From R-RK-3 sp031399085 (GTDB lineage: Bacteria; Pseudomonadota; Alphaproteobacteria; Rhizobiales; Rhodomicrobiaceae): DNA of 64,000 bases. The first letter of the stretch is position 1, and each line of letters starts with the position of its first letter. Where the stretch lies: positions 162,564-226,563 of the forward strand of contig JANNOQ010000045.1 of NCBI GenBank assembly GCA_031399085.1, given 5' to 3'. Position numbers and translations under genes: made by a program. The notes beneath the pieces were generated by a model that did not search any database, was not told the origin of the DNA, and was given only the letters and a program-made list of their open reading frames with translations. Shown in pieces: positions 8,941-17,824 of the stretch.

Positions 8941-9589
8941 CATCCGAGCTCGTGCCTACAGACGGACGCCGCTCGTGAACGAACTCGCCTTTCGCGAGAT
9001 AGGCAATCTCCTCGATGCTGGACGTGCGCCCCAGGACGGGATTGCGGTGGGGATATCTGCCGAACCGCGAAATTACGTCGCGATGCCCCCGCGCCTGGCT
9101 GACGGAATGTTGGTAGAGAGGACGCAGGCGCTCCGGCGCCTCGAGGGCGACATTCTCGGCCATCGCAACGACGCGATCAAGCCGGGCCAAATGGTCCGGC
9201 CCTTCAGCGTGACCGAGCGGTAGAAAGAAAAACGTCTTCTCCCAAGCTTTGGTCATCGCGTCATAATGCCCGTTCCGCAGCCCTTCTTCAGCAATCCCCA
9301 GGGCGCATGAATCGGACGCGTAGGCGTCAGCCGTTCCGGCGCAGAGGCCGCGGGTAAACTGGTCGAGCACAACGATCAACGACAGGCGGCCGAGCGGCGC
9401 GGCGAGCCAATGGTTCAACCGGCCGGCCTGAGCGGCTTCAACAATGCGAGCAAAGCGCGGCAAATCCGCGTTCGCCCCGCCCCCGAACCACCAGCTGAAC
9501 ATATGTGCGTGAGTTTCAACGCCGGCCTCGTCCAGGCCCGTTGGAAACCAAAAATCATACACTGTCCGCCAATCTTGAGCCGCATCCAT
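8930..9589 (-). CDS. DUF924 family protein
   Basis: A 219-residue soluble alpha-helical protein of the DUF924 family, which has a TPR-like fold and no assigned reaction. The family landmarks are present: an N-terminal YDFWFP with MFSWWFGGG, the central PLGRLSLIVVLDQFTRG motif, and the C-terminal QARGHRDVISRFGRYPHRN with the ILGR-type ending VLGRTSSIEE. The ATG at 9589 is preceded by AGGAAAG. The gene is downstream of the polysaccharide deacetylase on the same strand, 191 bp away, so co-transcription is possible but unsupported. Confidence 0.85.
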   Translation of the reverse strand: MDAAQDWRTVYDFWFPTGLDEAGVETHAHMFSWWFGGGANADLPRFARIVEAAQAGRLNHWLAAPLGRLSLIVVLDQFTRGLCAGTADAYASDSCALGIAEEGLRNGHYDAMTKAWEKTFFFLPLGHAEGPDHLARLDRVVAMAENVALEAPERLRPLYQHSVSQARGHRDVISRFGRYPHRNPVLGRTSSIEEIAYLAKGEFVHERRPSVGTSSDVRS

Positions 9590-9780
9590 CGGTCTTTCCT
9601 TCCATCGCGCAAGTGCAATGGAGGAGTAACACGGAGGGTGGAGCGAAAATTCGATTGGCGCAGGCTTTGCGCGGAACGGCAGCCACCCATTGTGATTTAA
9701 GCACCTTCGCTCGCAACGAATCGGACGCTCGATCTCGTTCGATGCTGACGGCTTCGACCAGCACGAAAACTTACGAGGTT

Positions 9781-10764
9781 TTAATTCCGCGTGCCTTTCG
9801 CGGCCCGGGAGGCGGCAATCTGTTTGGCCGAAATCGCGGAGGATTCGATGTGGAGGAACTCGGTCTTCATGATGTCGACTTGACCGGTCGTCAGCACATT
9901 CGAGCCGCCACCGGCTTGACCTTGCGGCGCCACGCCGGTGAAGGCGACGGTCTGAAGCGACTGCTTGGAGAAGTCTAGACGAGCAACCAGCTCTGGATTG
10001 GTGCGGTATGAGGAATTCGACACCACATGGACAACTTTATACCCCTCCAGTTTGAGCTGGGTCAGAAAGGAGTCCATCGCCTCGGCGGTCACCTGCTTCA
10101 GGTCGTGAAAAAGCACGATGCCGCCCTTCATCTGACGGACGCGCTCCATCGTTTGATTGATGAGCTGTTCCGGCGTCAAGCCTGCTGCCGTGTCGTCAGA
10201 CACGACATCGACCGACCAAACGCTAATATCGCGGCTGGCGAGATAGGCGTTCAGCTCGGGGGAATCGTTCAGGCCGGGATAGCGGAAGAACGGCGCGATC
10301 GGTTCGCCAAGCGCGTAGGACGTCGCCACAAACCCCTTTTCGATCTCGACCTTGGCTTCCTCGATCGGCAGCTTGCTCATGTCGCGCGGATGCGACCAAG
10401 TGTGCGTTGCGATGGTATGACCCCGGCGCGAGGCATCCTTCAGCGCTGCTGACATGAACAGCGCCATGCGGCCCACGGTGAAGAAGGTCGCCTTCACGCA
10501 ATGCCGGTCGAGCGTGTCGAGGATTGACTTTGTGTACTGTGAATGGGGCCCGTCGTCGAAGGTCAGCACCACCTCCATACGGCGGATGGGAGCGGTGTTC
10601 TTATATTGCAGGCGGCCGAAAAGTTTACCCCCAGTCGAGTCCACCGCGAGTGTGCGGGACAGTCCGGTCGTCCTCGGATCGTCGGCGCAGTCCGCAGCGT
10701 GTGCAAAGGATGCAACGCCGGCAAGAAGGGCTGCAAAAAAGACGACCTTTACAAAACCAAACAT
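9781..10764 (-). CDS. Secreted polysaccharide deacetylase (NodB domain, CE4)
   Basis: A 327-residue protein with a signal peptide (MFGFVKVVFFAALLAGVASF, cleaved near AHAAD) and a full carbohydrate esterase 4 domain. The motifs appear in order: TFDDGPH (catalytic base and metal Asp), HTIATHTWSH (the two metal His), FRYPG (motif 3), the VDVVSDD region (motif 4) and IVLFHDLK (catalytic His). It should remove acetyl groups from an envelope or extracellular N-acetylated polymer. The C-terminal 70 residues after the domain are Gln/Ser-rich and unassigned. I place the start at 10764 because GGAAGG lies just upstream and the signal peptide begins there; two in-frame ATGs further upstream only add sequence. 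Confidence 0.9.
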   Translation of the reverse strand: MFGFVKVVFFAALLAGVASFAHAADCADDPRTTGLSRTLAVDSTGGKLFGRLQYKNTAPIRRMEVVLTFDDGPHSQYTKSILDTLDRHCVKATFFTVGRMALFMSAALKDASRRGHTIATHTWSHPRDMSKLPIEEAKVEIEKGFVATSYALGEPIAPFFRYPGLNDSPELNAYLASRDISVWSVDVVSDDTAAGLTPEQLINQTMERVRQMKGGIVLFHDLKQVTAEAMDSFLTQLKLEGYKVVHVVSNSSYRTNPELVARLDFSKQSLQTVAFTGVAPQGQAGGGSNVLTTGQVDIMKTEFLHIESSAISAKQIAASRAAKGTRN

Positions 10765-10950
10765 CCGGTGCCCTTCCACATGCACGACTAGTCCACCGGC
10801 CATCTTGATGGGTGAGGCGAGGGAAACAAGTGACAAATGGCGTTAAGTCGAAGTTGGAAGCGCTCTGTTGATTCTCGGCTACAGCTATGGAAGCTTTCCG
10901 CAAAATGGGACTATAATCGCGCCCTTCTGATTCGGCAGAGAGGGAGATGC

Positions 10951-11751
10951 ATGGCTTTCAAGATCGCCAGCTGGAATGTCAATTCAATCAAGATCAGAAC
11001 CGAAGCTGTATCAGATTGGCTCAGCGACGCACAGCCCGATGTCGTGTGCCTGCAAGAGATCAAGTGCCAGGAGGATAGCTTCCCCCGCGCAATATTTGAA
11101 GATCTTGGCTATAACATCGCGCTGCTGGGCCAAAAATCTTACAATGGCGTGGCGATCCTTTCCAAATGGCCGATCGGCGACGTAAGGACCGGGCTGCCAG
11201 GCTTTGCCGAAGATGATCAGGCGCGCTATTTGGAGGCGGTCATTGGCCTGCCGAACGAAGCGGTGCGCGTGGCCTCGATCTATCTGCCGAACGGCAATCC
11301 GCCCGATACGCCGAAATATGAGTATAAGCTGCGATGGATGGCCGCGCTGCGCGACCATGCCCGAACGTTGCTCGCTTTTGAGGAGCCGCTGATCCTTGCC
11401 GGCGATTACAACGTCATTCCCACAGATGCCGATGTGCATAATCCGGCGGCGTGGACCGAGGACGCGCTGTTCCGGATGGAGACGCGGCGAAGTTTCCGCC
11501 AGCTTCTCAGTTTGGGGCTGCGCGACGCTTTGCGTTTGTGCACCGATGAGCCCGGGCTCTACAGTTTCTGGGACTATCAGGCAGGCGCTTGGCAGAAAAA
11601 TTGGGGCATCCGCATCGATCATCTGCTGCTGTCACCTGAGGCCGCGGGCCGCCTTTGGCAAAGCGGGATCGATAAATATGTTCGAGGACGGGAAAAGCCG
11701 TCCGACCACGTCCCTGTTTGGGCAACCTTGAACCCGGTGGCAAACACGTAA
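10951..11751 (+). CDS. xthA: Exodeoxyribonuclease III / AP endonuclease
   Basis: A 266-residue cytoplasmic DNA-repair nuclease of the exonuclease III family. The active-site landmarks are complete: WNVNSI at the N-terminus, LQEIK (metal Glu), YNGVAILS, GDYNVIPTD (catalytic Asp and Asn), RIDHLLLS and the final SDHVPVWA with the catalytic His. It would cut 5' to abasic sites and trim 3' blocks. The ATG at 10951 has AGGGAG about eight bases upstream. It is divergent from the deacetylase gene, with 186 bp between the starts. Confidence 0.96.
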   Translation: MAFKIASWNVNSIKIRTEAVSDWLSDAQPDVVCLQEIKCQEDSFPRAIFEDLGYNIALLGQKSYNGVAILSKWPIGDVRTGLPGFAEDDQARYLEAVIGLPNEAVRVASIYLPNGNPPDTPKYEYKLRWMAALRDHARTLLAFEEPLILAGDYNVIPTDADVHNPAAWTEDALFRMETRRSFRQLLSLGLRDALRLCTDEPGLYSFWDYQAGAWQKNWGIRIDHLLLSPEAAGRLWQSGIDKYVRGREKPSDHVPVWATLNPVANT

Positions 11752-11883
11752 GCAGAGTTTCAAATCGTGCGACCTTATGCGCGATGGCCGGTCGCTTTCG
11801 TCCACCTTTCCGCAATCGTTCCCAGTTTGCCCCATAAACAGGTATGATGGCGAGACCCGAAACCGCCGTGGAAAGGCCTAGCA

Positions 11884-12897
11884 TTGTTCAATCTTCCTCG
11901 CTTCAGCCCAATCGCCGCCCTGCCGGCGCGCTTCAAGATTGCCGCGCTTGCCGCGATGACCGCGCTTTGCGCCTCCATTGGAACCCCCGCCGCGCAAGCC
12001 GAGCCCCGCCAGGCGCCGAACAGCCGCGTCGCGTTGGACCTGGGCGGCACCTTCGCGCCGTCCGACCGCTTTTCCGGCTTTGTCGACGAGGCGAGCGGGG
12101 CATCCTTCGTCATCGTCGAAATGCCGGCGGCGGCCTATGAGGAGCTGAAGAACATGCCCAATTTTCCCGAAGCGCTGGCGAACCAAGGCCTGACCGGGAC
12201 GTCGGCGACAGACCTTGCGGGCCGCAAAGGGGAATATGTCTATTTCACCGCCAAGCAAAACGCGGCAGGCAGCGTGTTCGACAAATTCGTGCTCATCCTG
12301 CGCGAAAACGGCATCACGGCAATGGTCACCGCCAACATCCCGCAAGCGGCGGTCAGTGCCGGCACGTTCAACAAGGCGCAAATCGAGACCGTCCTCGCCA
12401 ATGCCGCGGTGATGAACCAACCCGCCAAGGGTGTCGAGCTGTTCCGGCTCGGCTATCTTGGGCCGTTCAAGGAATCCTTTGGCCTGCTAGGCACCTCTAA
12501 AGCCTACAGCATCTCCGGTGCATTGCCCGCCCCCGGCGAGAACCGCATCGTGAAAGAGCCGACGCTGATTGTCTCCCCCTCCATCGACGGCCGGCAGATC
12601 ATCGACCCGCAGGCAGCGGCGCAGAAATCCTTTCAATCTTTCGGCGGCTTGAAGGACAAAGCCGTGGCGAGCGAAAAGCCGGTTCAGATCGGCGGCTTGA
12701 AGGGCTATCAGATCATCGGGGATGCGGTCGATCTAGAGTCCGGCTCCAAGATCGGCATTCATCTGTTATTGCTGTCGGGCGATCCCGACGGCTACTACGC
12801 GCTCGTCGGCACCAGCCCGGGGGCGGACATGGACAAATTTATGCCGGAGTTGGAAAAGGTGATCGCGAGTTTTGAGCCTGTCCGGCCGAAGCCTTGA
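11884..12897 (+). CDS. Secreted protein of unknown function
   Basis: A 337-residue protein with an N-terminal signal peptide (hydrophobic stretch FKIAALAAMTALCASIG, probable cleavage after AQA). No cysteine follows, so it is not a lipoprotein. The mature part looks like two related alpha/beta halves. The second half (GGLKGYQIIGDAV, then a YYALVGTSPG strand and a DKFMPELEKVIASFEP helix) resembles the small DcrB/Mog1-like fold seen in secreted proteins; this is inference from pattern only. The start is a TTG at 11884 with GGAAAGG upstream; a later ATG would cut into the signal peptide. It stands alone on the plus strand. Confidence 0.65.
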   Translation: MFNLPRFSPIAALPARFKIAALAAMTALCASIGTPAAQAEPRQAPNSRVALDLGGTFAPSDRFSGFVDEASGASFVIVEMPAAAYEELKNMPNFPEALANQGLTGTSATDLAGRKGEYVYFTAKQNAAGSVFDKFVLILRENGITAMVTANIPQAAVSAGTFNKAQIETVLANAAVMNQPAKGVELFRLGYLGPFKESFGLLGTSKAYSISGALPAPGENRIVKEPTLIVSPSIDGRQIIDPQAAAQKSFQSFGGLKDKAVASEKPVQIGGLKGYQIIGDAVDLESGSKIGIHLLLLSGDPDGYYALVGTSPGADMDKFMPELEKVIASFEPVRPKP

Positions 12898-13181
12898 GGC
12901 CGGCCCAGCGGGTGTGACTTACCAATCCCGGAACGGATACATCCGCCCGACGGGCCTCGGCCCCATGCTTGATTGAAGGTTCGCCGCCGAGCCGCGATGG
13001 ACATGCAATCAAAATTTTGGCACAGTTCGGCCGTTTATTGATTACGCGCGCCTGCGCCTGTTCGGGCATGGCTCGAGGCCGGTCAGTGTTTCCGACCGCT
13101 TGCAATTGGAGGCCCCGATTGCATTTCTGCCTGTTGCCAGGCGTGATGGTCCGATCAGCGAATAAGGGAGGGGGGAGGGAG

Positions 13182-14369
13182 ATGCGCCGGCCGGCCAGGC
13201 TTTTCATTTTCGTTGTCGTTTTCGCCATATCCTTACCCGATCTGACGGCTGCGCAGCGCGCCGCTCCAGACGCCCCGGTCAATCCATATGCGGCCGCGAG
13301 CGCTTGGACGCTGGGTATGATGACCGGCGATATCGAAGCAACTTCGCTCCGCATGGCTCATGAGATGGCCGTGTTGCTGAATGACGGACCCAATCTACGT
13401 ATTGTTCCGATGATCGGAGAAAGCTCCATCAGTAATGTTGCCGATCTCACCTATTTGAAGGGCGTGGATGTGGCGGTGGTACAGTCTGATGTCCTGTCCT
13501 ATCTGCGGCGCAGCAAGCGAATGCCGGGCATTGAAGACCGGGTGCAAATTCTTGCCAAGCTGCATTCGGAAGAATTTCATGTTTTGTCGCGGATGAAATA
13601 CCGGTGTCTGGCAGATTTATCGGGGCGCAAGGTGAATTTCGGTCCGGTTGGCAGCGGCAGCGCGCTGACCGCGCAGGCGGTTTTCGAAGCCAGCAAGGTA
13701 CAGGTGCAGCCGCTTTATCTGGACCATGCAACCGCCGCCGAGCAGCTTCGGAGCGGCGAACTTGACGCGACCGTGTTTGTGTCCGGTAAGCCCTCTCGGG
13801 CTTTCGAGAAGATCCGCTTTACCGAAGGCGTGCATTTCCTCGACGTGGAGTTTGCCGACGAATTGCGGCGCGACTATCTGCCGGCCATCATGACGCATGA
13901 CGACTATCCCGATCTTATCGCGCTGAACGAAACGGTGAGCACGATCGCCGTCAGCGCGGTGATGGCGGTATTCAACTCGCCGCCGCAGAGCGAACGTTTC
14001 CGAAAGCTTGAGCGCCTTGTCGGCGGCTTGTTCTCGAAATTTATGCAGTTTCGGCAACCGCCCTATCATGTCAAATGGCGGGAGGTGACGCTTTCCGCGC
14101 CAGTACCGGGCTGGACACGCTTCCCAGCGGCCCAACAATGGCTTAAAGATCATCCTGAGGCGGCCGCGGCGAAAAGCGCGAATGCTTTGTCTGTTGGGCC
14201 TGATGCGGGCGGAGTTAAGACATCCGTCGATGGCGTCGGCCCGGAGGCCGTCCAAATCCAGCTTTTGCTGGAAAAGTTCAATCGCGATTATGGGTCGGTA
14301 TCCGCGGAAGATCGCGAGAAGCTTTTCAAAGACTTCATGCGCTGGTATCAGCAAGGAAACCCGAACTAG
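13182..14369 (+). CDS. TAXI-family (TRAP-type) solute-binding protein, copy A
   Basis: A 395-residue periplasmic protein with a signal peptide (MRRPARLFIFVVVFAISLPD, cleaved near TAAQ) and the TAXI fold of TRAP transporters: a GMMTGDIEATSLRMAHEM ligand loop, YLKGVDVAVVQSDV, and the FGPVGSGSALTA phosphate-type loop. It is clearly paralogous to the protein at 17825-19030; both share RQPPYH/FHxKW, PVPGWTR/TVPGWTR with FPAA/YPAA, and a C-terminal acidic helix ending in W. The ATG at 13182 follows a strong GGGGGGAGGGAG. No TRAP membrane subunit gene is present anywhere in the window, so it is an orphan. It is followed after 60 bp by a Sel1/TPR-like membrane protein gene. Confidence 0.85.
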   Translation: MRRPARLFIFVVVFAISLPDLTAAQRAAPDAPVNPYAAASAWTLGMMTGDIEATSLRMAHEMAVLLNDGPNLRIVPMIGESSISNVADLTYLKGVDVAVVQSDVLSYLRRSKRMPGIEDRVQILAKLHSEEFHVLSRMKYRCLADLSGRKVNFGPVGSGSALTAQAVFEASKVQVQPLYLDHATAAEQLRSGELDATVFVSGKPSRAFEKIRFTEGVHFLDVEFADELRRDYLPAIMTHDDYPDLIALNETVSTIAVSAVMAVFNSPPQSERFRKLERLVGGLFSKFMQFRQPPYHVKWREVTLSAPVPGWTRFPAAQQWLKDHPEAAAAKSANALSVGPDAGGVKTSVDGVGPEAVQIQLLLEKFNRDYGSVSAEDREKLFKDFMRWYQQGNPN

Positions 14370-14429
14370 CGCCAGCTCGTCGCACGCGCGATGGCCCGCT
14401 ATTTGGGATCGAGTAAAGGGCGTCTTGGA

Positions 14430-16676
14430 ATGGACAATGATGACAAGCTGACCTCGCATGGCGAGGACACCCTTCCCGGCGATGACGCCAAGGCCAAAGC
14501 CGCTCAAAACGACAGCGCCGCAGGCGACAAATCAACCCATGCGCGCCGAGCGGCCGCGGAGGCGGAGCTGCGTGCGTCCAACACCATCTCGTTCCCGAGA
14601 ATGGCCCATGTCGGCGCATCCGGACGGATCGAACCGAATTTTGGCGTGCCCGATTTCGATTTGCCCGATCAAACGCACAGCAGAGCGCTCGGAGATGGCT
14701 TCAGCGGCGCTGAAAGTGCCACCATGTCAATCAAGAATGGCTTGGACATGCCGTTGCAGGACGGAACAGGCTGGGACAGCGTCGGCCGTATCGAAGCGCC
14801 GCTCTCGGTGCGTGCGTGGAACGACAGCGTAGAGCCCGGCGCGGAAACAGTCTTAGCTGCTCAGCGCGGCGAAGCCAACATCATGCCGTTCCCTGGCGCG
14901 GCGGTTCCGCGTTCGACCGAGCCGACCCCCTCCGACATGCTGCGCGGCATGGGCGAGTCTGGCGGCCGCGACCTGTTCGCCCCCCACCCGGAGGATCTAG
15001 CCGAGCAAGCGCCCGATTTTGACCTTGCCGGCGAGGACGCCCTAGCCGACGCCGTGCAGTCCGCGCTCCGCAACGTCTATGGCGGACAGCCCGTCGAACG
15101 CGGCGAAGAGGCGCCCGATCTTGGCGGCCTAACTGTCGCGGAATCGCTGATGCATGCCGCATCGGAGCGGCCGCCTTCGGACGCCTCGTGGCCCGAAAAC
15201 TCGGACGCCTGGCCCAGCGAACGCAATGACGACTATTACGAGACTGAGCACGAACCAGCGGGTGCCGAAGCCAACACCGAAGCCGTGCTTGACTATCTTT
15301 ATGGCCAGCGGCGCGCCGAACGCCGGCGCGATACCGTACTGTCGGCCGATTCCTCGTTGCGCGATTTTGGGGATGCGTCCGGTTACAGTCAGGAATGGCA
15401 GGACGGCCCCGAATTTGAAGACCGCTTCGCGTCTTCGGGTGCGCTGCGGGATTTCGGCGATTCCGCTTATCGCGGCGGGTCTCAGCGTTTTGCGGACCCT
15501 GGTGACCGCGTCTTCTTGCGCGAGCGCGAAGGGCCGTATCGCGGCGAACCGGCTGACGAGGTTGATTGGGGGCAACCGCCTTTTTTACCGCAATCGTCTT
15601 CCCATTCGATGGGCGGCCAAGCTTACCCCATCTCCGCACCCTCGGCCGCTCCCGAAAGCTTGTCCGCGGGAACCCCTGACAGCGGGCATTTGCTTGGCGC
15701 GGCTGGTTTGGGGCTGATCGGCGGCATAGCGCTGGCTGGGGTGCTGGCTGTGTTCGTATTCAACTCCTTCGTGGATGAAAACGACCCTGGGATCGCCGAC
15801 GTAACGCCGAAGGTGGTGGAGCGGCTTGCGTTGCCCCAGGCCGACAGACAGTCGCAGCCGTCGCCCGCAGCCACCGCGCCGCAGCGCCAATCGGCTTCCT
15901 CCCCGGCTGAGCCCGCGCCGGTAGCCGAGTCGCCGCGTCCGGCGCCTCTACCGGCGGCCACCGGACAGAGGCTCCTCGCTCAAAACGTTTCCGGCGTGGC
16001 GGGCGATCCGATCCCCCTCGACATTAAAGTCGCGGACGCAGCCGATAGGGATGAAACGCTAGTCAGCCTGAAGGGGCTGCCGGCCCAGGCAAAACTCTCC
16101 ACCGGCATTGACGTTGGCGGCGGGCAATGGCTGCTGCCGCCGGCACGGCTCAGGGATTTGACGGTTTCGCTGCCGAAGGGCGGCGCCGGCGAATACGCAT
16201 TGGAAGCACAGCTTCTCAAGGACGATGCGCAGACCAGCCTGTCGGAACCCGTGGCGTTCCGGTTGAAAGTGAACGATCGTGCGCCGCAGCAGGGCAATTC
16301 GGGTCAGGGTGGACCCGCATCCACCTCCGCCAACCCCGAACAGGTGGCGCGTCTCGCGGTTCTGCCGGACGAGACGCTGCAGATCGAGACCGATTTCGTC
16401 ACGCAGATGCTGATTCGCGATGGCAACCGGCTAATGCGGGATGGTGACATTGCCGCGGCTCGGCGGCTTTATGAGCAGGCGGCGGCGAGCGGCAATGCCG
16501 AAGCCGCGCTGGCTCTGGGCCGGTCGTTCGATCCCAGTTACTTCGAAAAACTGCCTGTCAAGACCGGCAAGCCCGACCCCGCCACTGCATTCGAATGGTA
16601 TAAAAAGGCGCTTGAGGGTGGGCTGGTGACGGCGCGCGTCAAGATCGACGCGCTGAAACAGTGGCTGCAGCGCTAG
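14430..16676 (+). CDS. Single-pass membrane protein with disordered N-terminus and periplasmic Sel1/TPR-like domain
   Basis: A 748-residue protein in three parts. Residues 1 to about 415 are acidic, rich in D, E, G, P and S and low in hydrophobic residues, so probably disordered. One membrane helix lies at about 420-445 (LGLIGGIALAGVLAVFVF). A Pro/Ala linker then leads to a small beta domain (IPLDIKVADAADRDETLVSL and after) and a C-terminal helical domain with a Sel1-like repeat (RLYEQAAASGNAEAALALG, then AFEWYKKALEGG). The last two domains match the secreted protein at 16830-17684, which has a signal peptide; that supports a periplasmic C-terminus here. I prefer the ATG at 14430, nine bases after AAAGGG. 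The function is unknown; it probably works with the TAXI protein upstream. Confidence 0.75.
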   Translation: MDNDDKLTSHGEDTLPGDDAKAKAAQNDSAAGDKSTHARRAAAEAELRASNTISFPRMAHVGASGRIEPNFGVPDFDLPDQTHSRALGDGFSGAESATMSIKNGLDMPLQDGTGWDSVGRIEAPLSVRAWNDSVEPGAETVLAAQRGEANIMPFPGAAVPRSTEPTPSDMLRGMGESGGRDLFAPHPEDLAEQAPDFDLAGEDALADAVQSALRNVYGGQPVERGEEAPDLGGLTVAESLMHAASERPPSDASWPENSDAWPSERNDDYYETEHEPAGAEANTEAVLDYLYGQRRAERRRDTVLSADSSLRDFGDASGYSQEWQDGPEFEDRFASSGALRDFGDSAYRGGSQRFADPGDRVFLREREGPYRGEPADEVDWGQPPFLPQSSSHSMGGQAYPISAPSAAPESLSAGTPDSGHLLGAAGLGLIGGIALAGVLAVFVFNSFVDENDPGIADVTPKVVERLALPQADRQSQPSPAATAPQRQSASSPAEPAPVAESPRPAPLPAATGQRLLAQNVSGVAGDPIPLDIKVADAADRDETLVSLKGLPAQAKLSTGIDVGGGQWLLPPARLRDLTVSLPKGGAGEYALEAQLLKDDAQTSLSEPVAFRLKVNDRAPQQGNSGQGGPASTSANPEQVARLAVLPDETLQIETDFVTQMLIRDGNRLMRDGDIAAARRLYEQAAASGNAEAALALGRSFDPSYFEKLPVKTGKPDPATAFEWYKKALEGGLVTARVKIDALKQWLQR

Positions 16677-16744
16677 CGCTATGAGTTGAAGTGAGTGTGC
16701 TTCGCAATCCCCACGACAACAGCTGGGGATCAGAACTCGCCTCA

Positions 16745-16765
16745 GGCTCAGTGGTTTACTGAGCC
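16745..16765. terminator. Bidirectional hairpin between the two mirror-image gene pairs
   Basis: GGCTCAGT at 16745-16752 pairs perfectly with ACTGAGCC at 16758-16765 around a five-base loop. It lies between the convergent ends of the two Sel1/TPR-like genes (16676 and 16830). There is no long T tract, so it may stabilise mRNA ends rather than terminate. Confidence 0.55.
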
Positions 16766-16829
16766 GCCGCTTTCGCGGAAATTCGACTGGACCAGGGGCG
16801 GTTCGATTTCAACATAATTCAATCACGCG

Positions 16830-17684
16830 TTAGCGCTGGCTAAGCCGCTGCAGACGAGTTTCTGCCAGCTTCGACCCCATCTGGATGGCCTTCTCATACC
16901 ACTTCCTCGCCAACTCGGGATCGGGACGAATGCCGCCAGCAATTTTCATCCGCGCGAGTTCAACCGGATCATATGTAGCGGCGAGCGCCAATGCAGCTTC
17001 GGCCCAGCCTTCATCGGCAGCCCGAGTGTAGAATAGGCGGGCGACATTGAGGTTGCCAACTTTGAGATTCTCATCGCCTTTTTGCATAAACAACAGGACT
17101 CGGTCGAGCGCCTCTCCGGTGGGCGGAGCCTTGACGAGCGGCGGCGTCGGTTTTGGCTGTGTCGGAGCCGGCTGTTCCACTGCAGCCGGCGCTACGTAGG
17201 CCGTTGTGGTCTCCGTCGTCTCGACGCTGGATCGAGGCGGCGGCGCGGCCGCTTGCTTTGCCCGTTCTGGAGCCACGATCACCAGGCTCGATTTCGCTTC
17301 AGCCAGAATGTCGCCGGCAAAGGTGACGACGGAGATAGAAAAATCGGTCCTGCCGATCGCGCCCGTCGGCGAGGCGATCCGAAGGTCGTCGATCTCGGTT
17401 ACGGGAATGCCCCAAATGCCCGATTCAAACAGTCGGCCTTGTGAAAGCGCGATCGTTGACGGCAACCCCCGGATCAGAACCATCGCCCGGCGAGGCACGG
17501 CTGTCCGCGGCGTCACGGTGATCGGGATCGGGCTTTCGGTCGTGGTTTGCAGCTGGATGAGGGGGGGGATGACGATTTGAACATCGCCCGCACCGGATTG
17601 AGCTTTGGCTTCGCTCCAAGCCATTCCTGTCAGAAAAGCCGTCAACGGCAAAACCAATGTCCAATGCGTTCGAGGCGCCGCCAT
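16830..17684 (-). CDS. Secreted Sel1/TPR-like protein, paralogue of the preceding gene's C-terminus
   Basis: A 284-residue exported protein with a signal peptide (hydrophobic WTLVLPLTAFLTGMAW, cleaved near EAKAQ). A beta domain (PIPITVTPRTAVPRRAMVLI and after) is followed by a Thr/Pro/Ala linker and a C-terminal helical part (LLFMQKGDENLKVGNLNVA, ARLFYTRAADEGWAEAALAL, YDPVELARM, ARKWYEKAIQMGS). Each segment aligns in order with residues about 500-748 of the 14430-16676 product. The membrane helix and acidic N-terminus of that protein are absent here and replaced by a signal peptide. The ATG at 17684 has GGAAACGGA upstream. It is transcribed after the second TAXI gene on the minus strand. No enzymatic motif is visible. 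Confidence 0.7.
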   Translation of the reverse strand: MAAPRTHWTLVLPLTAFLTGMAWSEAKAQSGAGDVQIVIPPLIQLQTTTESPIPITVTPRTAVPRRAMVLIRGLPSTIALSQGRLFESGIWGIPVTEIDDLRIASPTGAIGRTDFSISVVTFAGDILAEAKSSLVIVAPERAKQAAAPPPRSSVETTETTTAYVAPAAVEQPAPTQPKPTPPLVKAPPTGEALDRVLLFMQKGDENLKVGNLNVARLFYTRAADEGWAEAALALAATYDPVELARMKIAGGIRPDPELARKWYEKAIQMGSKLAETRLQRLSQR

Positions 17685-17824
17685 CTTTATCCGTTTCCAG
17701 GGCCGGCCAATCGGAATCCAGTTTCTCAACCCAACTTGAGGAATGGGTCTTCTCAGTGAGCCTGCCAATCATTCAGTCATGCGGCATGTGATGTTCGAAC
17801 GTCGCAGCGCCCACGCCTTAATTC